From positions 402,001 to 466,000 of the forward strand of contig NZ_AP028127.1 of NCBI RefSeq assembly GCF_037076425.1: a stretch of DNA of 64,000 nucleotides. The letters are read 5' to 3'. This document shows, piece by piece, positions 1 through 9,777 of this stretch; positions within the stretch are counted from its first letter, which is position 1, and each line of letters begins with the position of its first letter. This DNA is from Turicibacter faecis (GTDB lineage: Bacteria > Bacillota_I > Bacilli_A > MOL361 > Turicibacteraceae). The position numbers were made by a program, and so were the translations under genes. The notes beneath the pieces were generated by a model, which was not told where the DNA came from, did not search any database, and saw only the letters and a program-made list of their open reading frames with translations.

Positions 1-644
1 AGATCAACCAGTGGAACAAAGTATTCCTTATTCGTATTTGCCTTTAATTTTTTTGTAATAGTTTCCTCACTAATATCGAGTAACTCAGAAATTTTAGCTA
101 TTTTTTCAGCTTCATTTTCTTGTTCGAATACGGCGGGGTGAATTCCAACGCTAATTAAGTCGCCATCAGTCGCTAAAGCTTCATTGTTTCGGTCGAGAAT
201 ACTTCCGCGATTCGCAGTTTTCGTACTAATTCGTACTTTATCGCCGCGTTTCATCGTTGGAAAAATTAAACTTTCACTCCAAAGAATTTTTAACTCCTTA
301 TTTTCTTTAACAAATGGAAGTGCAAAATCCTTAAGCTTTAATGTTCCTGCGATAGTATCCATTGTTAAATTGAAAGGGATAATGTCATTTTTATGATCAA
401 TTTCTCCCATTTCAAATGTAAAATGTGCGGCTTTAATTCCAGAATAAATACTTTTGTATTTTGTTACAAATTCCTCTTCTGTTATTCTTTGTTTTGATTC
501 TTCACTCAGTAGCTGATAAAGCGCGGCGTAATCTCCACCCGAAAGTGTTTCGGTAAAATTTTTAAAAAGCAGTTCATCAGCATTTGAGGAACAACCAGTT
601 AAGATAACGATGCAGAGTAAAAGAACGGATAGAATTCTTTTCAT
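1..644 (-). CDS. Class B penicillin-binding protein, N-terminal part (runs off the left edge)
   Basis: Only the first ~214 codons are present. The protein starts with a lipoprotein-type signal (MKRILSVLLL...LTGCSS), so the enzyme is probably anchored by a lipidated Cys. Residues ~25-130 look like the NTF2-like MecA_N domain of PBP3/PBP2a-type transpeptidases. After it comes the class B dimerisation-domain hallmark RGSILDRNNEALA at ~150-162. The transpeptidase domain with its SxxK serine would lie outside the window. The role inferred from the family is cross-linking of peptidoglycan at the outer membrane face. The start is ATG at 644 with AAGGAGG seven bases upstream. Family assignment is firm; the exact PBP class name is not. 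Confidence 0.85.
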   Translation of the reverse strand, partial: MKRILSVLLLCIVILTGCSSNADELLFKNFTETLSGGDYAALYQLLSEESKQRITEEEFVTKYKSIYSGIKAAHFTFEMGEIDHKNDIIPFNLTMDTIAGTLKLKDFALPFVKENKELKILWSESLIFPTMKRGDKVRISTKTANRGSILDRNNEALATDGDLISVGIHPAVFEQENEAEKIAKISELLDISEETITKKLKANTNKEYFVPLVD

Positions 645-1200
645 TTGAAACCTCCTTTTGATGTTTAATGGTTATAAATTGACAACAGCTAAGTAGACTA
701 GAAAGAATATAGTTCTTTTGTCAATTATACTCGATTTAGTGAATGAAGTATACGTTCCTCCTTTTGAGAAGAGGCGAAGGATTCACATTTTCTCATTTGT
801 TATAAATTATTGAAATGGAGCGGGGATTATTCCGCTTTTATTTTCTTTTATTGTGGGATGACTTGAAAACGTTTAAACGAAAAAAACAAAATATATCAAA
901 AGTTTGTATCATAGAATGAGGGAGTGTCCATAATGACCTTAGTAGCCTAGAAGTTAGGCTGACTTTTAAATCGTGGAGTGCTAAACATAAATAGACGAAG
1001 AAGAGATAGATAAAGTATTTGTCGTAGAAAAATAAACTTGATCTTTAGACCCAATGGCAGGGGTAATTTATTATGTGCGACGGTTTTATTAGGGCGCTTT
1101 AGATGAAAGATAGATATGTTGTAAGGTTTTTTTAGTTGGAGAGTTTATTTTGAGTTTATTTAAAGGTGGTAAAATCCAGGCTTAAAAGAGGAGGAGAGAA
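645..1200. other. Divergent intergenic region, 556 bp, no gene seen
   Basis: This region lies between the divergent PBP and ABC transporter genes. It holds two small hairpins: AGCGG-N8-CCGCT followed by T-rich sequence near 820-845, and AGCCTA-N5-TAGGCT near 941-957. A TTGACA lies on the minus strand near 715-720, but I see no good -10 at the right distance. No reading frame of note is present. Confidence 0.5.
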
Positions 1201-3804
1201 ATGTTACAGTTAAAAAATATTGTTAAAGATTATATGATTGGTGATTCGACCCAAAAAGTGTTAAAAGGAGTATCCATTAATTTTAGAGCGAATGAATTTG
1301 TTTCTATTTTAGGACCAAGTGGTTCCGGGAAGACAACCCTCCTTAATATTATTGGGGGGCTTGATCAATATACAACCGGTGATTTAATTATTAATGGGGT
1401 ATCAACACAAAAATATAAAGATTCAGATTGGGACCTTTATCGAAATAAGTCGATTGGTTTTGTTTTTCAAAGTTATAATTTAATTCCACATCAAACAGTA
1501 TTGGCTAATGTTGAATTAGCGCTCACTCTTGCGGGGGTGTCTAAATCGGAACGAAGACGGCGTGCTACTGAGGTTTTAACTAAAGTAGGTTTGGCGGATC
1601 ATTTACATAAGAAGCCGAATCAGATGTCAGGGGGACAAATGCAGCGGGTAGCTATTGCTCGGGCCTTAATTAATAACCCTGAAATTTTATTAGCCGATGA
1701 ACCGACAGGTGCATTAGACACTGAAACGAGTGTTCAAATTATGGAATTATTAAAAGAAATCGCCCGCGATAAATTGGTTATCATGGTCACACATAATCCG
1801 GAATTAGCAGAACAGTATTCAACACGGATTATTCGGCTATTGGACGGAAGAATCCAAGATGATACGAGTCCATTAGAGATTGTGCAGACACCATCTTCGG
1901 AAAAGGAAGAAAAAGGTCGACATGTTTCAATGTCTTTTTTAACAGCCTTATCTTTAAGCTTTAACAACTTAAAAACTAAAAAAGGACGAACGATTTTAAC
2001 GGCTTTTGCTGGGAGTATCGGAATTATTGGAATTGCAATGATTTTATCGCTCTCAAGTGGAATGCGGGAGTATATTAATCAAGTTCAAGAAGATACGTTA
2101 TCATCATATCCCATTACGATTGCGCAACAGGGAATTGATTTACTCTCAACTCGCCAACAACATATCGATACTTTATTAAATATGAGTGGAGAAGAGGAGC
2201 ATGAAACAGATAAAATTTATCAGGGTGGTTATGCAGCAGATATATTACAATTAGCATCGGTTAAACTTTCAGATAATAATTTAGCTCAGTTTAAATCGTT
2301 TTTAGAGAGCAAGGATGGACAGGTAATTAAAGATCAAACAAATGCGATTCAATATGGGTACGATCTAGATTTACAAATTTATAAATCTGATACACAGGAT
2401 GGAATGATTAAAGTTAATCCTAGTCCACTACTTGAAACAGAGCAATCACAGATGATGAATGAAGAGTTAGGAAGTGCCGTGGGAATGTCATCGACGGGAA
2501 TCTGGACCGAGATGATAGATAACCAAGAGTTACTTTTTGGGCAATATGATTTAATTGCAGGAGCTTGGCCTCAGAACTTTAATGAGGTGGTTGTGGTTGT
2601 CGATGACTCGAATGAAATTTCGGATATGACACTTTATGCGTTAGGATTAAAAGATGTTGAGGAATATAAAGAAATCCAAGCAGCGGTTGAAGAGGGAGTG
2701 GCGATTGATTATGACAAGTATCCAAAGCAATCGTATACCTATGATGACATTTTAAAGCAAGAATTCAAACTTGTCTTAAATTCTGATTATTATGAAAAAG
2801 TTGGAGATACCTGGGTCGATCGTACAGCGGATGAGACTTATCTTTCAACCTTAATCAGTGAAAAATCTATTCCAATTCAGGTGGTTGGAATCATTCGACC
2901 AAATAAAGAGGCAGTTGCAACAACCATTTCGGGAACTGTGGCCTATCGTCGTGATTTAATCGATTACGTGATTGAAAAGATCAATCAGAGTGAGATTGTC
3001 CAAGAACAAAAGGCAAATGCAACAATCAATGTATTCACAAATCAGCCGTTTGCCACAGGAGAATTTACAACACAGGAGGAGCTATTATCACAGTTAACAG
3101 ACGAACAAAAAATGATGTTAGCTGCCCTTCCAGAGAGTGAGCAGGTTAATTATTTGAAAGCTTATGCAGATACATTATCAGCAAGTTATGATAATAATTT
3201 ACAACTATTGGGTGCCCGTGATTTAAATAAGCCAGCGACGATTTCCCTATATTTAAAGGATTTTAGCTCGCGAGAGACTGTAACTCAAGCTATTGAACAA
3301 TATAATGAGGACCAACAAAAAGCGGGGCATGATAGTAATACAATTGAATATACAGATATGGTCGGTCTTATGACTTCCTCTATGACCTCTATTATTGATA
3401 TGATTACATATTTACTTATTGGGTTTGTGTCCATTTCATTGGTTGTTTCATCAATTATGATTGGGATTATTACGTATATTTCTGTTCTTGAACGAACAAA
3501 GGAGATTGGAATTTTAAGAAGTATGGGTGCCTCTAAGCGCGATATTTCACGTGTCTTCAACGCGGAGACGGTGATTGTTGGTTTTGCAGCTGGAATGATT
3601 GGAATCGGTGTAACGTATTTATTGAATATCCCGATTAATTCGATTATTTCTCATTTATCAGGTGTTAATAATCTAGCAGCTTTACCATTAGGTGGTGCCA
3701 TTGTGTTAGTCGTTATTAGCGTTATCCTAACGATGATAGCAGGCTTAATTCCTTCGCGATTAGCGTCTAAAAAGGACCCGGTGATTGCACTTCGAGCAGA
3801 ATAA
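1201..3804 (+). CDS. ABC transporter, ATP-binding domain fused to FtsX-like permease
   Basis: An 867-residue MacB-type fusion. The N-terminal ~225 residues are an ATPase: Walker A GPSGSGKTT (~39-47), signature MSGGQMQR (~141), Walker B LLADEPTGALD (~162). One membrane segment follows near 257-280 (RTILTAFAGSIGIIGIAMIL). Then comes a long extracytoplasmic domain to ~715 and three C-terminal membrane helices with the conserved ERTKEIGILRSMGAS motif of FtsX permeases. Proteins of this type usually drive lipoprotein or peptide efflux or envelope mechanotransmission rather than solute uptake; the substrate is unknown. The gene is monocistronic: good GAGGAGGAG ribosome site, strong terminator after the stop. 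Confidence 0.9.
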   Translation: MLQLKNIVKDYMIGDSTQKVLKGVSINFRANEFVSILGPSGSGKTTLLNIIGGLDQYTTGDLIINGVSTQKYKDSDWDLYRNKSIGFVFQSYNLIPHQTVLANVELALTLAGVSKSERRRRATEVLTKVGLADHLHKKPNQMSGGQMQRVAIARALINNPEILLADEPTGALDTETSVQIMELLKEIARDKLVIMVTHNPELAEQYSTRIIRLLDGRIQDDTSPLEIVQTPSSEKEEKGRHVSMSFLTALSLSFNNLKTKKGRTILTAFAGSIGIIGIAMILSLSSGMREYINQVQEDTLSSYPITIAQQGIDLLSTRQQHIDTLLNMSGEEEHETDKIYQGGYAADILQLASVKLSDNNLAQFKSFLESKDGQVIKDQTNAIQYGYDLDLQIYKSDTQDGMIKVNPSPLLETEQSQMMNEELGSAVGMSSTGIWTEMIDNQELLFGQYDLIAGAWPQNFNEVVVVVDDSNEISDMTLYALGLKDVEEYKEIQAAVEEGVAIDYDKYPKQSYTYDDILKQEFKLVLNSDYYEKVGDTWVDRTADETYLSTLISEKSIPIQVVGIIRPNKEAVATTISGTVAYRRDLIDYVIEKINQSEIVQEQKANATINVFTNQPFATGEFTTQEELLSQLTDEQKMMLAALPESEQVNYLKAYADTLSASYDNNLQLLGARDLNKPATISLYLKDFSSRETVTQAIEQYNEDQQKAGHDSNTIEYTDMVGLMTSSMTSIIDMITYLLIGFVSISLVVSSIMIGIITYISVLERTKEIGILRSMGASKRDISRVFNAETVIVGFAAGMIGIGVTYLLNIPINSIISHLSGVNNLAALPLGGAIVLVVISVILTMIAGLIPSRLASKKDPVIALRAE

Positions 3805-3808
3805 GATT

Positions 3809-3851
3809 AAAAAAGATTGGTACGGGGAGATACTCCACGCCAATCTTTTTT
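3809..3851 (+). terminator. Rho-independent terminator after ABC gene
   Basis: Stem AAAGATTGG/CCAATCTTT with a ~19-base loop and flanking A and T runs, so it could act in both directions. Confidence 0.85.
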
Positions 3852-3941
3852 GTTGATGATCTTTCGGTGTAGTGCTATGATAAAAGATACAAATCAAGTA
3901 AAATGATGACTTGTTTGATATAAATTAGGAGGTAATTTTTG

Positions 3942-4808
3942 ATGAGTATTCGTCATTTACGTATTTTTATTACGGTCGCATCACTACAAAATATGAGTGC
4001 AGCAGCCGAACAACTTTTTATTACCCAACCGTCGGTTAGTCAGGCTATTAAAGAGTTAGAACAATATTATGGTGTAAGATTGTTCGAACGTTTGTCAAAA
4101 AAATTGTATCTCACGCAAAGTGGAGAGGCCCTATTAAAGTACGCGACGCACCTTATTCAATCATTTGATGAAATGGAAACGATGATGAAAAATAAGTCGG
4201 ATGTTATTTCTTTACGAATTGGTGCCTCTATTACTGTCGGGGGGTCATTAATAAACCGTATTTTAAATGAGTTTAACGAGCAGCATCCGAAGATTAAAAC
4301 ACAGGTTATGATTCGTAATACAAGAAAGATTGAAAGACTTTTATTATCGAGTAAGTTAGATGTTGCCTTAGTTGAAGGAAAGGTATCGAGTAAAGATTTA
4401 ATCTCTAAATCGGTCTATGAAGATCAATTAATTTTGGTTGTTGGAAAGCAACATCCTTTTTACGGATGTGATAAATTAAGCATCTACGATCTCCAAGGGC
4501 AAGATATTATTGCCCGCGAAGAGGGAAGTGGGACGAAGATTATTTTTGATAATATCTTAAAGGAATATCGAGTTGATGTTTTTGAAAGATGGAGTAGCTC
4601 CGATACATTATCTATAAAACAGGCAGCGATTCAATCACGGGGGATTGCAATTTTATCGAGTTTAGTTGTCGAAGAAGATTTAAAAAAAGGCACACTACAT
4701 AAGATTGCCCTTGAAGAAGTTTCATTATCAAGAGAAATTTATGTTGTGTACCATAAAAATAAATTTTTATCAGATTCATTAAAGTATTTTTTAGACTGTC
4801 TGCATTAA
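3942..4808 (+). CDS. LysR family transcriptional regulator
   Basis: 288 residues, the normal LysR length. The N-terminal winged helix-turn-helix is clear (MSIRHLRIFITVASLQNMSA... then LFITQPSVSQAIKELE). A periplasmic-binding-like effector domain follows from ~90, with the typical GSGTKIIFD loop. I chose ATG 3942 because AGGAGG sits nine bases upstream; the TTG three bases before it is less likely. The gene converges on a pair of chromate-type transporter genes and their ends overlap by four bases. LysR proteins often control a neighbouring transporter, so it may sense a substrate or stress linked to that pair; this is inference. Confidence 0.9.
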   Translation: MSIRHLRIFITVASLQNMSAAAEQLFITQPSVSQAIKELEQYYGVRLFERLSKKLYLTQSGEALLKYATHLIQSFDEMETMMKNKSDVISLRIGASITVGGSLINRILNEFNEQHPKIKTQVMIRNTRKIERLLLSSKLDVALVEGKVSSKDLISKSVYEDQLILVVGKQHPFYGCDKLSIYDLQGQDIIAREEGSGTKIIFDNILKEYRVDVFERWSSSDTLSIKQAAIQSRGIAILSSLVVEEDLKKGTLHKIALEEVSLSREIYVVYHKNKFLSDSLKYFLDCLH

Positions 4809-5380
4809 AATAACGTTGGAAGTAAGTAAATAAGTGTCCCAATAAATCCCGAACCAAAAATAACTGGGATAGGTCCAACTTTGAATTTACGGATGGCCAC
4901 TAATCCTACAACGAACAATAAGAATTCAACAATTCGAAAGTTTGATAATACAATATCTTGTTTTTCAGCTTGGAAAATCGCAAGTGTTAAAATTGATAAT
5001 CCAGCTGATGAAATAAGGGCCACAACCGCTGGTCTTAAACTTGCTAAAATGGTTTGGACACCAGAAAAATTACGATATTTGTAGTAAAAATGAGCCAATG
5101 TTAAACAAATGATGAATGATGGAATAATAACACCAATTGTACAGATTAAAGCACCAGGTAATCCACTTAATTTTGTTCCAACAAAAGTTGCCGCATTAAT
5201 TGAAATAGGTCCCGGTGTCATCTCTGCAATAGTTACGAGATCCGCAAATTCGGCTAATGTCATTAATTCACGAATATTAACAATTTGATTTTGAATAAGA
5301 GGAAGTGCGGCGTAGCCACCCCCAACGCTAAATAATCCAACTTGAATAAAACTTAAAAATAAACTCCAAATGATACTCAT
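4805..5380 (-). CDS. Chromate transporter family protein, second half-size subunit
   Basis: 191 residues, one CHR domain with about six hydrophobic segments. The conserved N-terminal motif GLFSVGGGYAALPLIQ and the EMTPGPISINAATFVG signature are both present. Half-size CHR proteins normally work as a pair; here the partner gene ends four bases upstream of this start. The family exports chromate in characterised members, but in many gut Firmicutes the true substrate is unknown. ATG 5380 has AAGGAGGG upstream. The stop codon overlaps the convergent lysR stop. Confidence 0.85.
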   Translation of the reverse strand: MSIIWSLFLSFIQVGLFSVGGGYAALPLIQNQIVNIRELMTLAEFADLVTIAEMTPGPISINAATFVGTKLSGLPGALICTIGVIIPSFIICLTLAHFYYKYRNFSGVQTILASLRPAVVALISSAGLSILTLAIFQAEKQDIVLSNFRIVEFLLFVVGLVAIRKFKVGPIPVIFGSGFIGTLIYLLPTLF

Positions 5381-5384
5381 TGTT

Positions 5385-5978
5385 TTAGCCCTCCTTTACC
5401 ACTTGCTGTTTTGATTTCACAATTTCCATAAATAAAGTAACAAAACCGATGCCTAGGCATAGGAAGATAACTGTCATAGCACTAATGCCAAAAACATATG
5501 TCATGATGAAAGTAATAAACATGAGCGATGTATAAAGAACACTTTTTGTTTTAATGATATTTTGTGCAAGTTTAATGACAACATCACAAATAACAGCGGC
5601 AACCCCAGCACGCATAACCATAAGGGCAGTCGCAATCACTGTACTTTCTCTAAATTGCTTATAAAATAAAGAGATGACCGAAATAATAAAAATAGGAGGA
5701 ATTGATGTCCCTAAAATCGCGACTAATGATCCGATAATCCCTTGCATACGATAACCTAGAATAACTGATGCATTGATTGGGATAGGTCCTGGAGAAGATT
5801 GCGCAATAGCCGTAATATCAAGCATTTCACTTTCCTCTAACCATCCTAGTTCTTCTACAAATTTCTTTTTCATCAGAGAAACAATAACGAATCCACCCCC
5901 AAAAGTCGAAGCACTTAAAATAAAAGTGGACCTAAATAACTCCCATAAAATCTTTGAATCTAATGTTTTCTTTTCCAT
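5385..5978 (-). CDS. Chromate transporter family protein, first half-size subunit
   Basis: About 197 residues, CHR domain with the paired glycine motif TFGGGFVIVSLMKKKF and the AQSSPGPIPINASVILGYR signature. I use the ATG at 5978 (MEKKTLDSK), seven bases after AAGGAGCG, rather than the longer reading that runs through the ribosome site. It forms an operon with the CHR gene behind it. A TATAAT-like -10 on this strand lies at ~6053-6058. An ISL3 element begins only ~25 bp further upstream, so the insertion may have replaced or altered the native -35 region. Confidence 0.85.
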   Translation of the reverse strand: MEKKTLDSKILWELFRSTFILSASTFGGGFVIVSLMKKKFVEELGWLEESEMLDITAIAQSSPGPIPINASVILGYRMQGIIGSLVAILGTSIPPIFIISVISLFYKQFRESTVIATALMVMRAGVAAVICDVVIKLAQNIIKTKSVLYTSLMFITFIMTYVFGISAMTVIFLCLGIGFVTLFMEIVKSKQQVVKEG

Positions 5979-6082
5979 AACAACGCTCCTTTTTAAAAAA
6001 ACACTCACAGTGCAACAAATTACCTTAACATGAATATTTTACATGCTTTTTCATTATATAGTATGAATGCTAACATAAATGT

Positions 6083-7820
6083 GATTCTTCCGCTATTTTG
6101 GTGAAAAGCCCTTTCTAGGAATAGAGCACTTTAATACGTAGAAGTTCAAAACTTGCTCGTCCATACATTTGGCGTTTAATCATTTTAATTCGGTTGACAT
6201 TCCCTTCACAAATCGCATTAGTGTATGGATAAACTAATGCGTTACTGATCGATTGCTCATCACGTTTCATTCGAAGACAAAACTCACGCAGTAATTTAAT
6301 CTCATGAGTAGCGTAACGTTCTAGCCATTGAGATAATTTGAATACTTGCCCCATCGTGACCAAATCTCTAAATACTTGGATGGCTGTATATAGTTCACTT
6401 AAGTCTGCATGAGCTTGAAAGAGTTCATTTAATAAATTTAATTCTGGTTGAGTTAAAGACGTTGGTTTTCGCCAAATGAATGAGGTGAGTTGAAACTTCG
6501 TTGCTTTCAATAATTTACTAGATTTTTTTGATATTTTTTCTGTTGCCTTCTCACTTGTTTTTACGGGGAGATTTGCTTTAATTTCTTGAACTTTTCGACG
6601 AGTTGAAGAAGCTCCTCCTTTAAACCCTTGGTGGATGAGTTGTTCATGAATCCAACGAGCAGTTTTTCCCTCCTGACACCATTGTGTGATTTGATTTAAA
6701 TAGGGGACAAATTGATTAACACGGGGCTTTCGTATTTGCTTGGGAGGTTCAGATAACTGAATATACTTCGCTACGGTTGTCCGACTTAACTTAAGTTGTC
6801 TGGCTGTTTGACGAATAGAGCCTACTTGTTGGTAGACCTTTTGAATCTCCAAAATGAGTGCCCATTTTGCTTGTTCCTTTTCAGATAATGATTCATGACT
6901 GGATATTGAGTTCACGTTAGTAATCGTTATATCTGTCGCTGGATCTGTTTTTTTAGTGATTGAAGATTCAGGCATGATAAACCATCCTTTAGGAAAACGA
7001 GAACTAATGGTTTCTTTAACAACCGTTAATAGGTTTTTAAGAAAGTGCCACTTGTCGGCAACCTGAATAATGTTAGGATTCGTTAAATGAATGGCTTTAG
7101 TATAAGTTGTTGCACGATCACGTGTCACTAATTCAACTGAGGGATGTTTTTCCAACCATTCTTTAAACGCTTGAGTCGAACGAGAGGCCAGAATTTCAAC
7201 CGGACGATGCGTTTCTAAATCACAAATAACCGTTCCAAAGTCGACCCCTCGACGAAAAGAAAAGTCATCAACCCCAATGTGGGTTAATGACTGATTTTTT
7301 ATATCTTTTTCAGTAGAATCGATACGTCGTAATAAATCTAATAGTGCATCTCCACTTCGTTTATATCCAAGTTTAAAAAGAAAGCGTGATAAAGCTTCCG
7401 CACTCATCGATAATGATAATTGAAGAAAAACCTCTTCAAGACGAATGGTTAAACGCCGATAGGCATTTAAAAAGCCAGTAAATCTTTCAGTAAAAATTTG
7501 ACGTTTACAGTTAGGATTTAAACAAAAAAACTTTTTAGCTTGTATCCTTAATTGAACAGGTTTATTAAGGATAGACGCATCTAATGGTTTTCTAAGATAC
7601 GTACTGTGTACCTGGTGACTTTTCATCCCACATAAGGGACAGTGGTTAAATTTTGATTCAGATTTTAAACAAATCAAGATTATATGCTCATTATTTTCAA
7701 TGGATTGAATCATAAGATTTTCAGGGAAAAAGACATTAAGATTCATGATGATATACCTCTCTACGATGTCTTTTCATTATATCAGGTAAAGCGTTTTATC
7801 ACCAAAAGTCAGGAAGAACC
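6083..7820 (-). mobile_element. ISL3 family insertion sequence, apparently intact
   Basis: About 1.74 kb with imperfect terminal inverted repeats: GATTCTTCCGCTATTTTGGTGA at the left end and, read inward from the right, GGTTCTTCCTGACTTTTGGT. One full-length transposase gene lies between them. The eight bases outside each end do not match, so no target duplication remains; either the element is old or a rearrangement followed. It lies just upstream of the chromate transporter promoter. Confidence 0.85.
6115..7746 (-). CDS. ISL3 family transposase
   Basis: 543 residues, unbroken. An N-terminal zinc-binding region (CPLCGMKSHQVHS and CLNPNCKRQIF, ~37-85) is followed by the DDE transposase core. 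Core motifs are GVDDFSFRRG, VTRDRATTYTKAI, ADKWHFLKNL and, near the C-terminus, the glutamate in NAICEGNVNRIKMIKRQMYG. A helix-turn-helix (RQTARQLKLSRTTVAKYI) is inserted in the middle, which explains the length above the ~430 residues of short ISL3 enzymes. A good AGAGAGG ribosome site precedes ATG 7746. Confidence 0.93.
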   Translation of the reverse strand: MNLNVFFPENLMIQSIENNEHIILICLKSESKFNHCPLCGMKSHQVHSTYLRKPLDASILNKPVQLRIQAKKFFCLNPNCKRQIFTERFTGFLNAYRRLTIRLEEVFLQLSLSMSAEALSRFLFKLGYKRSGDALLDLLRRIDSTEKDIKNQSLTHIGVDDFSFRRGVDFGTVICDLETHRPVEILASRSTQAFKEWLEKHPSVELVTRDRATTYTKAIHLTNPNIIQVADKWHFLKNLLTVVKETISSRFPKGWFIMPESSITKKTDPATDITITNVNSISSHESLSEKEQAKWALILEIQKVYQQVGSIRQTARQLKLSRTTVAKYIQLSEPPKQIRKPRVNQFVPYLNQITQWCQEGKTARWIHEQLIHQGFKGGASSTRRKVQEIKANLPVKTSEKATEKISKKSSKLLKATKFQLTSFIWRKPTSLTQPELNLLNELFQAHADLSELYTAIQVFRDLVTMGQVFKLSQWLERYATHEIKLLREFCLRMKRDEQSISNALVYPYTNAICEGNVNRIKMIKRQMYGRASFELLRIKVLYS

Positions 7821-7920
7821 ACTTTTTTATTGACATTTATAATATAGGAAATAAGTATATTTTATCAAACACATAGGTAAATACCTATACATCGTAAAGA
7901 GTCTTAATATAATAAGGATA

Positions 7921-7949
7921 AAAAAAAGTCATCGAAAGATGACTTTTTT
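7921..7949. terminator. Bidirectional terminator at the 3' end of the broken XRE gene
   Basis: AAAAAAGTCATC-GAAA-GATGACTTTTTT, a perfect stem with a four-base loop. It lies 23 bp beyond the stop codon of the interrupted XRE gene on the minus strand. Confidence 0.8.
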
Positions 7950-8026
7950 AATGAGTGTAGGGGGAAAGACCCTAGTTTTGATTTTCGATACTAATAATAT
8001 CTCGAATATCTTCAATATCTAGGGCA

Positions 8027-8034
8027 TCTGCAAT
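8027..8034. repeat. Target site duplication of IS66, left copy
   Basis: TCTGCAAT, identical to bases 10378-10385 at the other end of the element. Confidence 0.93.
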
Positions 8035-8110
8035 GTAAGCGGGTAATTATAATACGGATAGAAAAAAAGCAAGGTTCGTTGTACACTAAAGGCACACTGA
8101 ATCTTGCTTT

Positions 8111-9694
8111 TTATTTACAATTTTCTTGAATTATTTTTGACCAGGGTAAAAAGTCCCCCAATAGCTGTGGATTTACTAAGAATTCGCAATTTGGAAGTTT
8201 TTCAAAAAGGTAGGTTAAATAACGATAGACATTTAATCCGTTGGCTTTGGCTGTTTCAATTAAGGTATATGCCATGGCGTTTGCTTGGGCCCCTTTGACA
8301 CTCGTTGAAAAGAGGTAATTCTTACGTCCAACGACAACGGGTCTAATAGCTTGTTCGGCTAAATTATTAGAGATCTCTAAACGTCCATTTGACAAGAATT
8401 CTGTGAGTGCTCGTCTTTGGTTCTGGGCATAAACAATCGCTGTTTGTAACTTACCTTTAACCGTACGAATCCCTTCAATAAATTGATAAAAGGATTCAAT
8501 GATTGGCCGAATTTTTGATTCTCTTTGGATTTGACGTTCCTCAGGGGAAAGGTGTATCAACTCTCGTTCTAACCGAAAGATTTGATTACAGAAGTGAACG
8601 GCTTGTTTGGCTTTCCCATGTTCCGTTGAAACCTCTTGAAATTTCCGGCGTGCATGTGCCCAACACCCCACGGTGGTCACATTTGGCAAATCTTTGTAAG
8701 CTATATAGCCATCACAATGAAGCCATCCTTTAAACGACCGAAGTAGTTCTAAAATAACAGACTTCGCGCGTGTTAAATCGGCGTGATAAAAAACAATGGG
8801 ATGGGACACATCTTTGATGGTACGAATCAACCAAATTCGAGCCTCTGATGTAGCAGGTTTTCCATCCGAACGATTTAAAATCTGATAATATGTTTCATCC
8901 GCATGTAGGACCTCTTGTTGGCGTAATTTATCTAGAAATAGTTTATATAAAGGTTCTAGCCAATCAAAAGAGGCACGGATAATCCAATTAGAGAGAGTTT
9001 TCCGACTTACTTCTAATCCATAAGACGACCATTCTTTCTCTTGGCGATAAGTTGGTAATCCGAGTTCAAATTTTTGATGAAAAAGCCAAGCCAATGTTGT
9101 TGGTCCTGCTAAGCTACGTTGGATAGGTCCCTTAGGAACCTCGGCACAACGAATGGATTTAGCTTCAAGATTAGGATCATGACAATCACATTCGTAGGCA
9201 TGTGAAATATAAACTTTCTTATATAATCGTGCAGGTACAAAACAGACTTCTTCACGAACAACCTTTTTCCCCATTGGTTTCATGGCATGACCGCAATGGT
9301 CACATGTACAATCCTCTCCATGAAGTTCACAATGAACTTCTTCAATAGGTAAATCTTTCGTTAATTCTGCTTTACGACCAGATGTCTTACGACGGCGATA
9401 CGTAATTTCCTCTGTCGGTTCATCCTTTGTCAGAGGTTCTTCTAATACAGGATCCCCAAAAAGGGTAAGCTGACCTGGATCAACCTTAGTTTTCTCGCTT
9501 GAGGATCCAAAAAGCTTTTTTGAAAGAAACTCAACCTGTTCAATAAGCGTATCAATTTTGTCGGTCTGCTCCATCATTTTTAATTGGAGCTTATTAATTT
9601 TTTCCTCTTTTTGGGCGAGTAGTTGAGCTTGTTGATCCAGTTTCTTTAATAGTTTCTGATTTTCTTCGATTAGTTTTGATTCAAACGTGTTCAA
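8111..9694 (-). CDS. tnpC: IS66 family transposase TnpC
   Basis: 527 residues, full length. An N-terminal coiled coil (~1-60, rich in K, Q and E) precedes a zinc-finger region (CELHGEDCTCDHCGHAM) and the IS66 DDE core (LHADETYYQIL, the HCDGYIAYKDLP block, and EISNNLAEQAIRPVVVGRKN near the end). It starts with TTG at 9694, seven bases after AGAGGTGAG; no ATG in that area fits. Function in transposition is established for the family. Confidence 0.93.
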   Translation of the reverse strand: MNTFESKLIEENQKLLKKLDQQAQLLAQKEEKINKLQLKMMEQTDKIDTLIEQVEFLSKKLFGSSSEKTKVDPGQLTLFGDPVLEEPLTKDEPTEEITYRRRKTSGRKAELTKDLPIEEVHCELHGEDCTCDHCGHAMKPMGKKVVREEVCFVPARLYKKVYISHAYECDCHDPNLEAKSIRCAEVPKGPIQRSLAGPTTLAWLFHQKFELGLPTYRQEKEWSSYGLEVSRKTLSNWIIRASFDWLEPLYKLFLDKLRQQEVLHADETYYQILNRSDGKPATSEARIWLIRTIKDVSHPIVFYHADLTRAKSVILELLRSFKGWLHCDGYIAYKDLPNVTTVGCWAHARRKFQEVSTEHGKAKQAVHFCNQIFRLERELIHLSPEERQIQRESKIRPIIESFYQFIEGIRTVKGKLQTAIVYAQNQRRALTEFLSNGRLEISNNLAEQAIRPVVVGRKNYLFSTSVKGAQANAMAYTLIETAKANGLNVYRYLTYLFEKLPNCEFLVNPQLLGDFLPWSKIIQENCK

Positions 9695-9777
9695 CTTGGC
9701 TCACCTCTTTTCTAAATGATTTTATTAGTCTTAGTATGTCCAACTTTATATAGAAAATACAGGATTTATTACCATTT

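Noticed and set aside
6071-7828. Target duplication of the first ISL3 element
   Set aside because: The eight bases at each end (ATAAATGT and ACTTTTTT) do not match.
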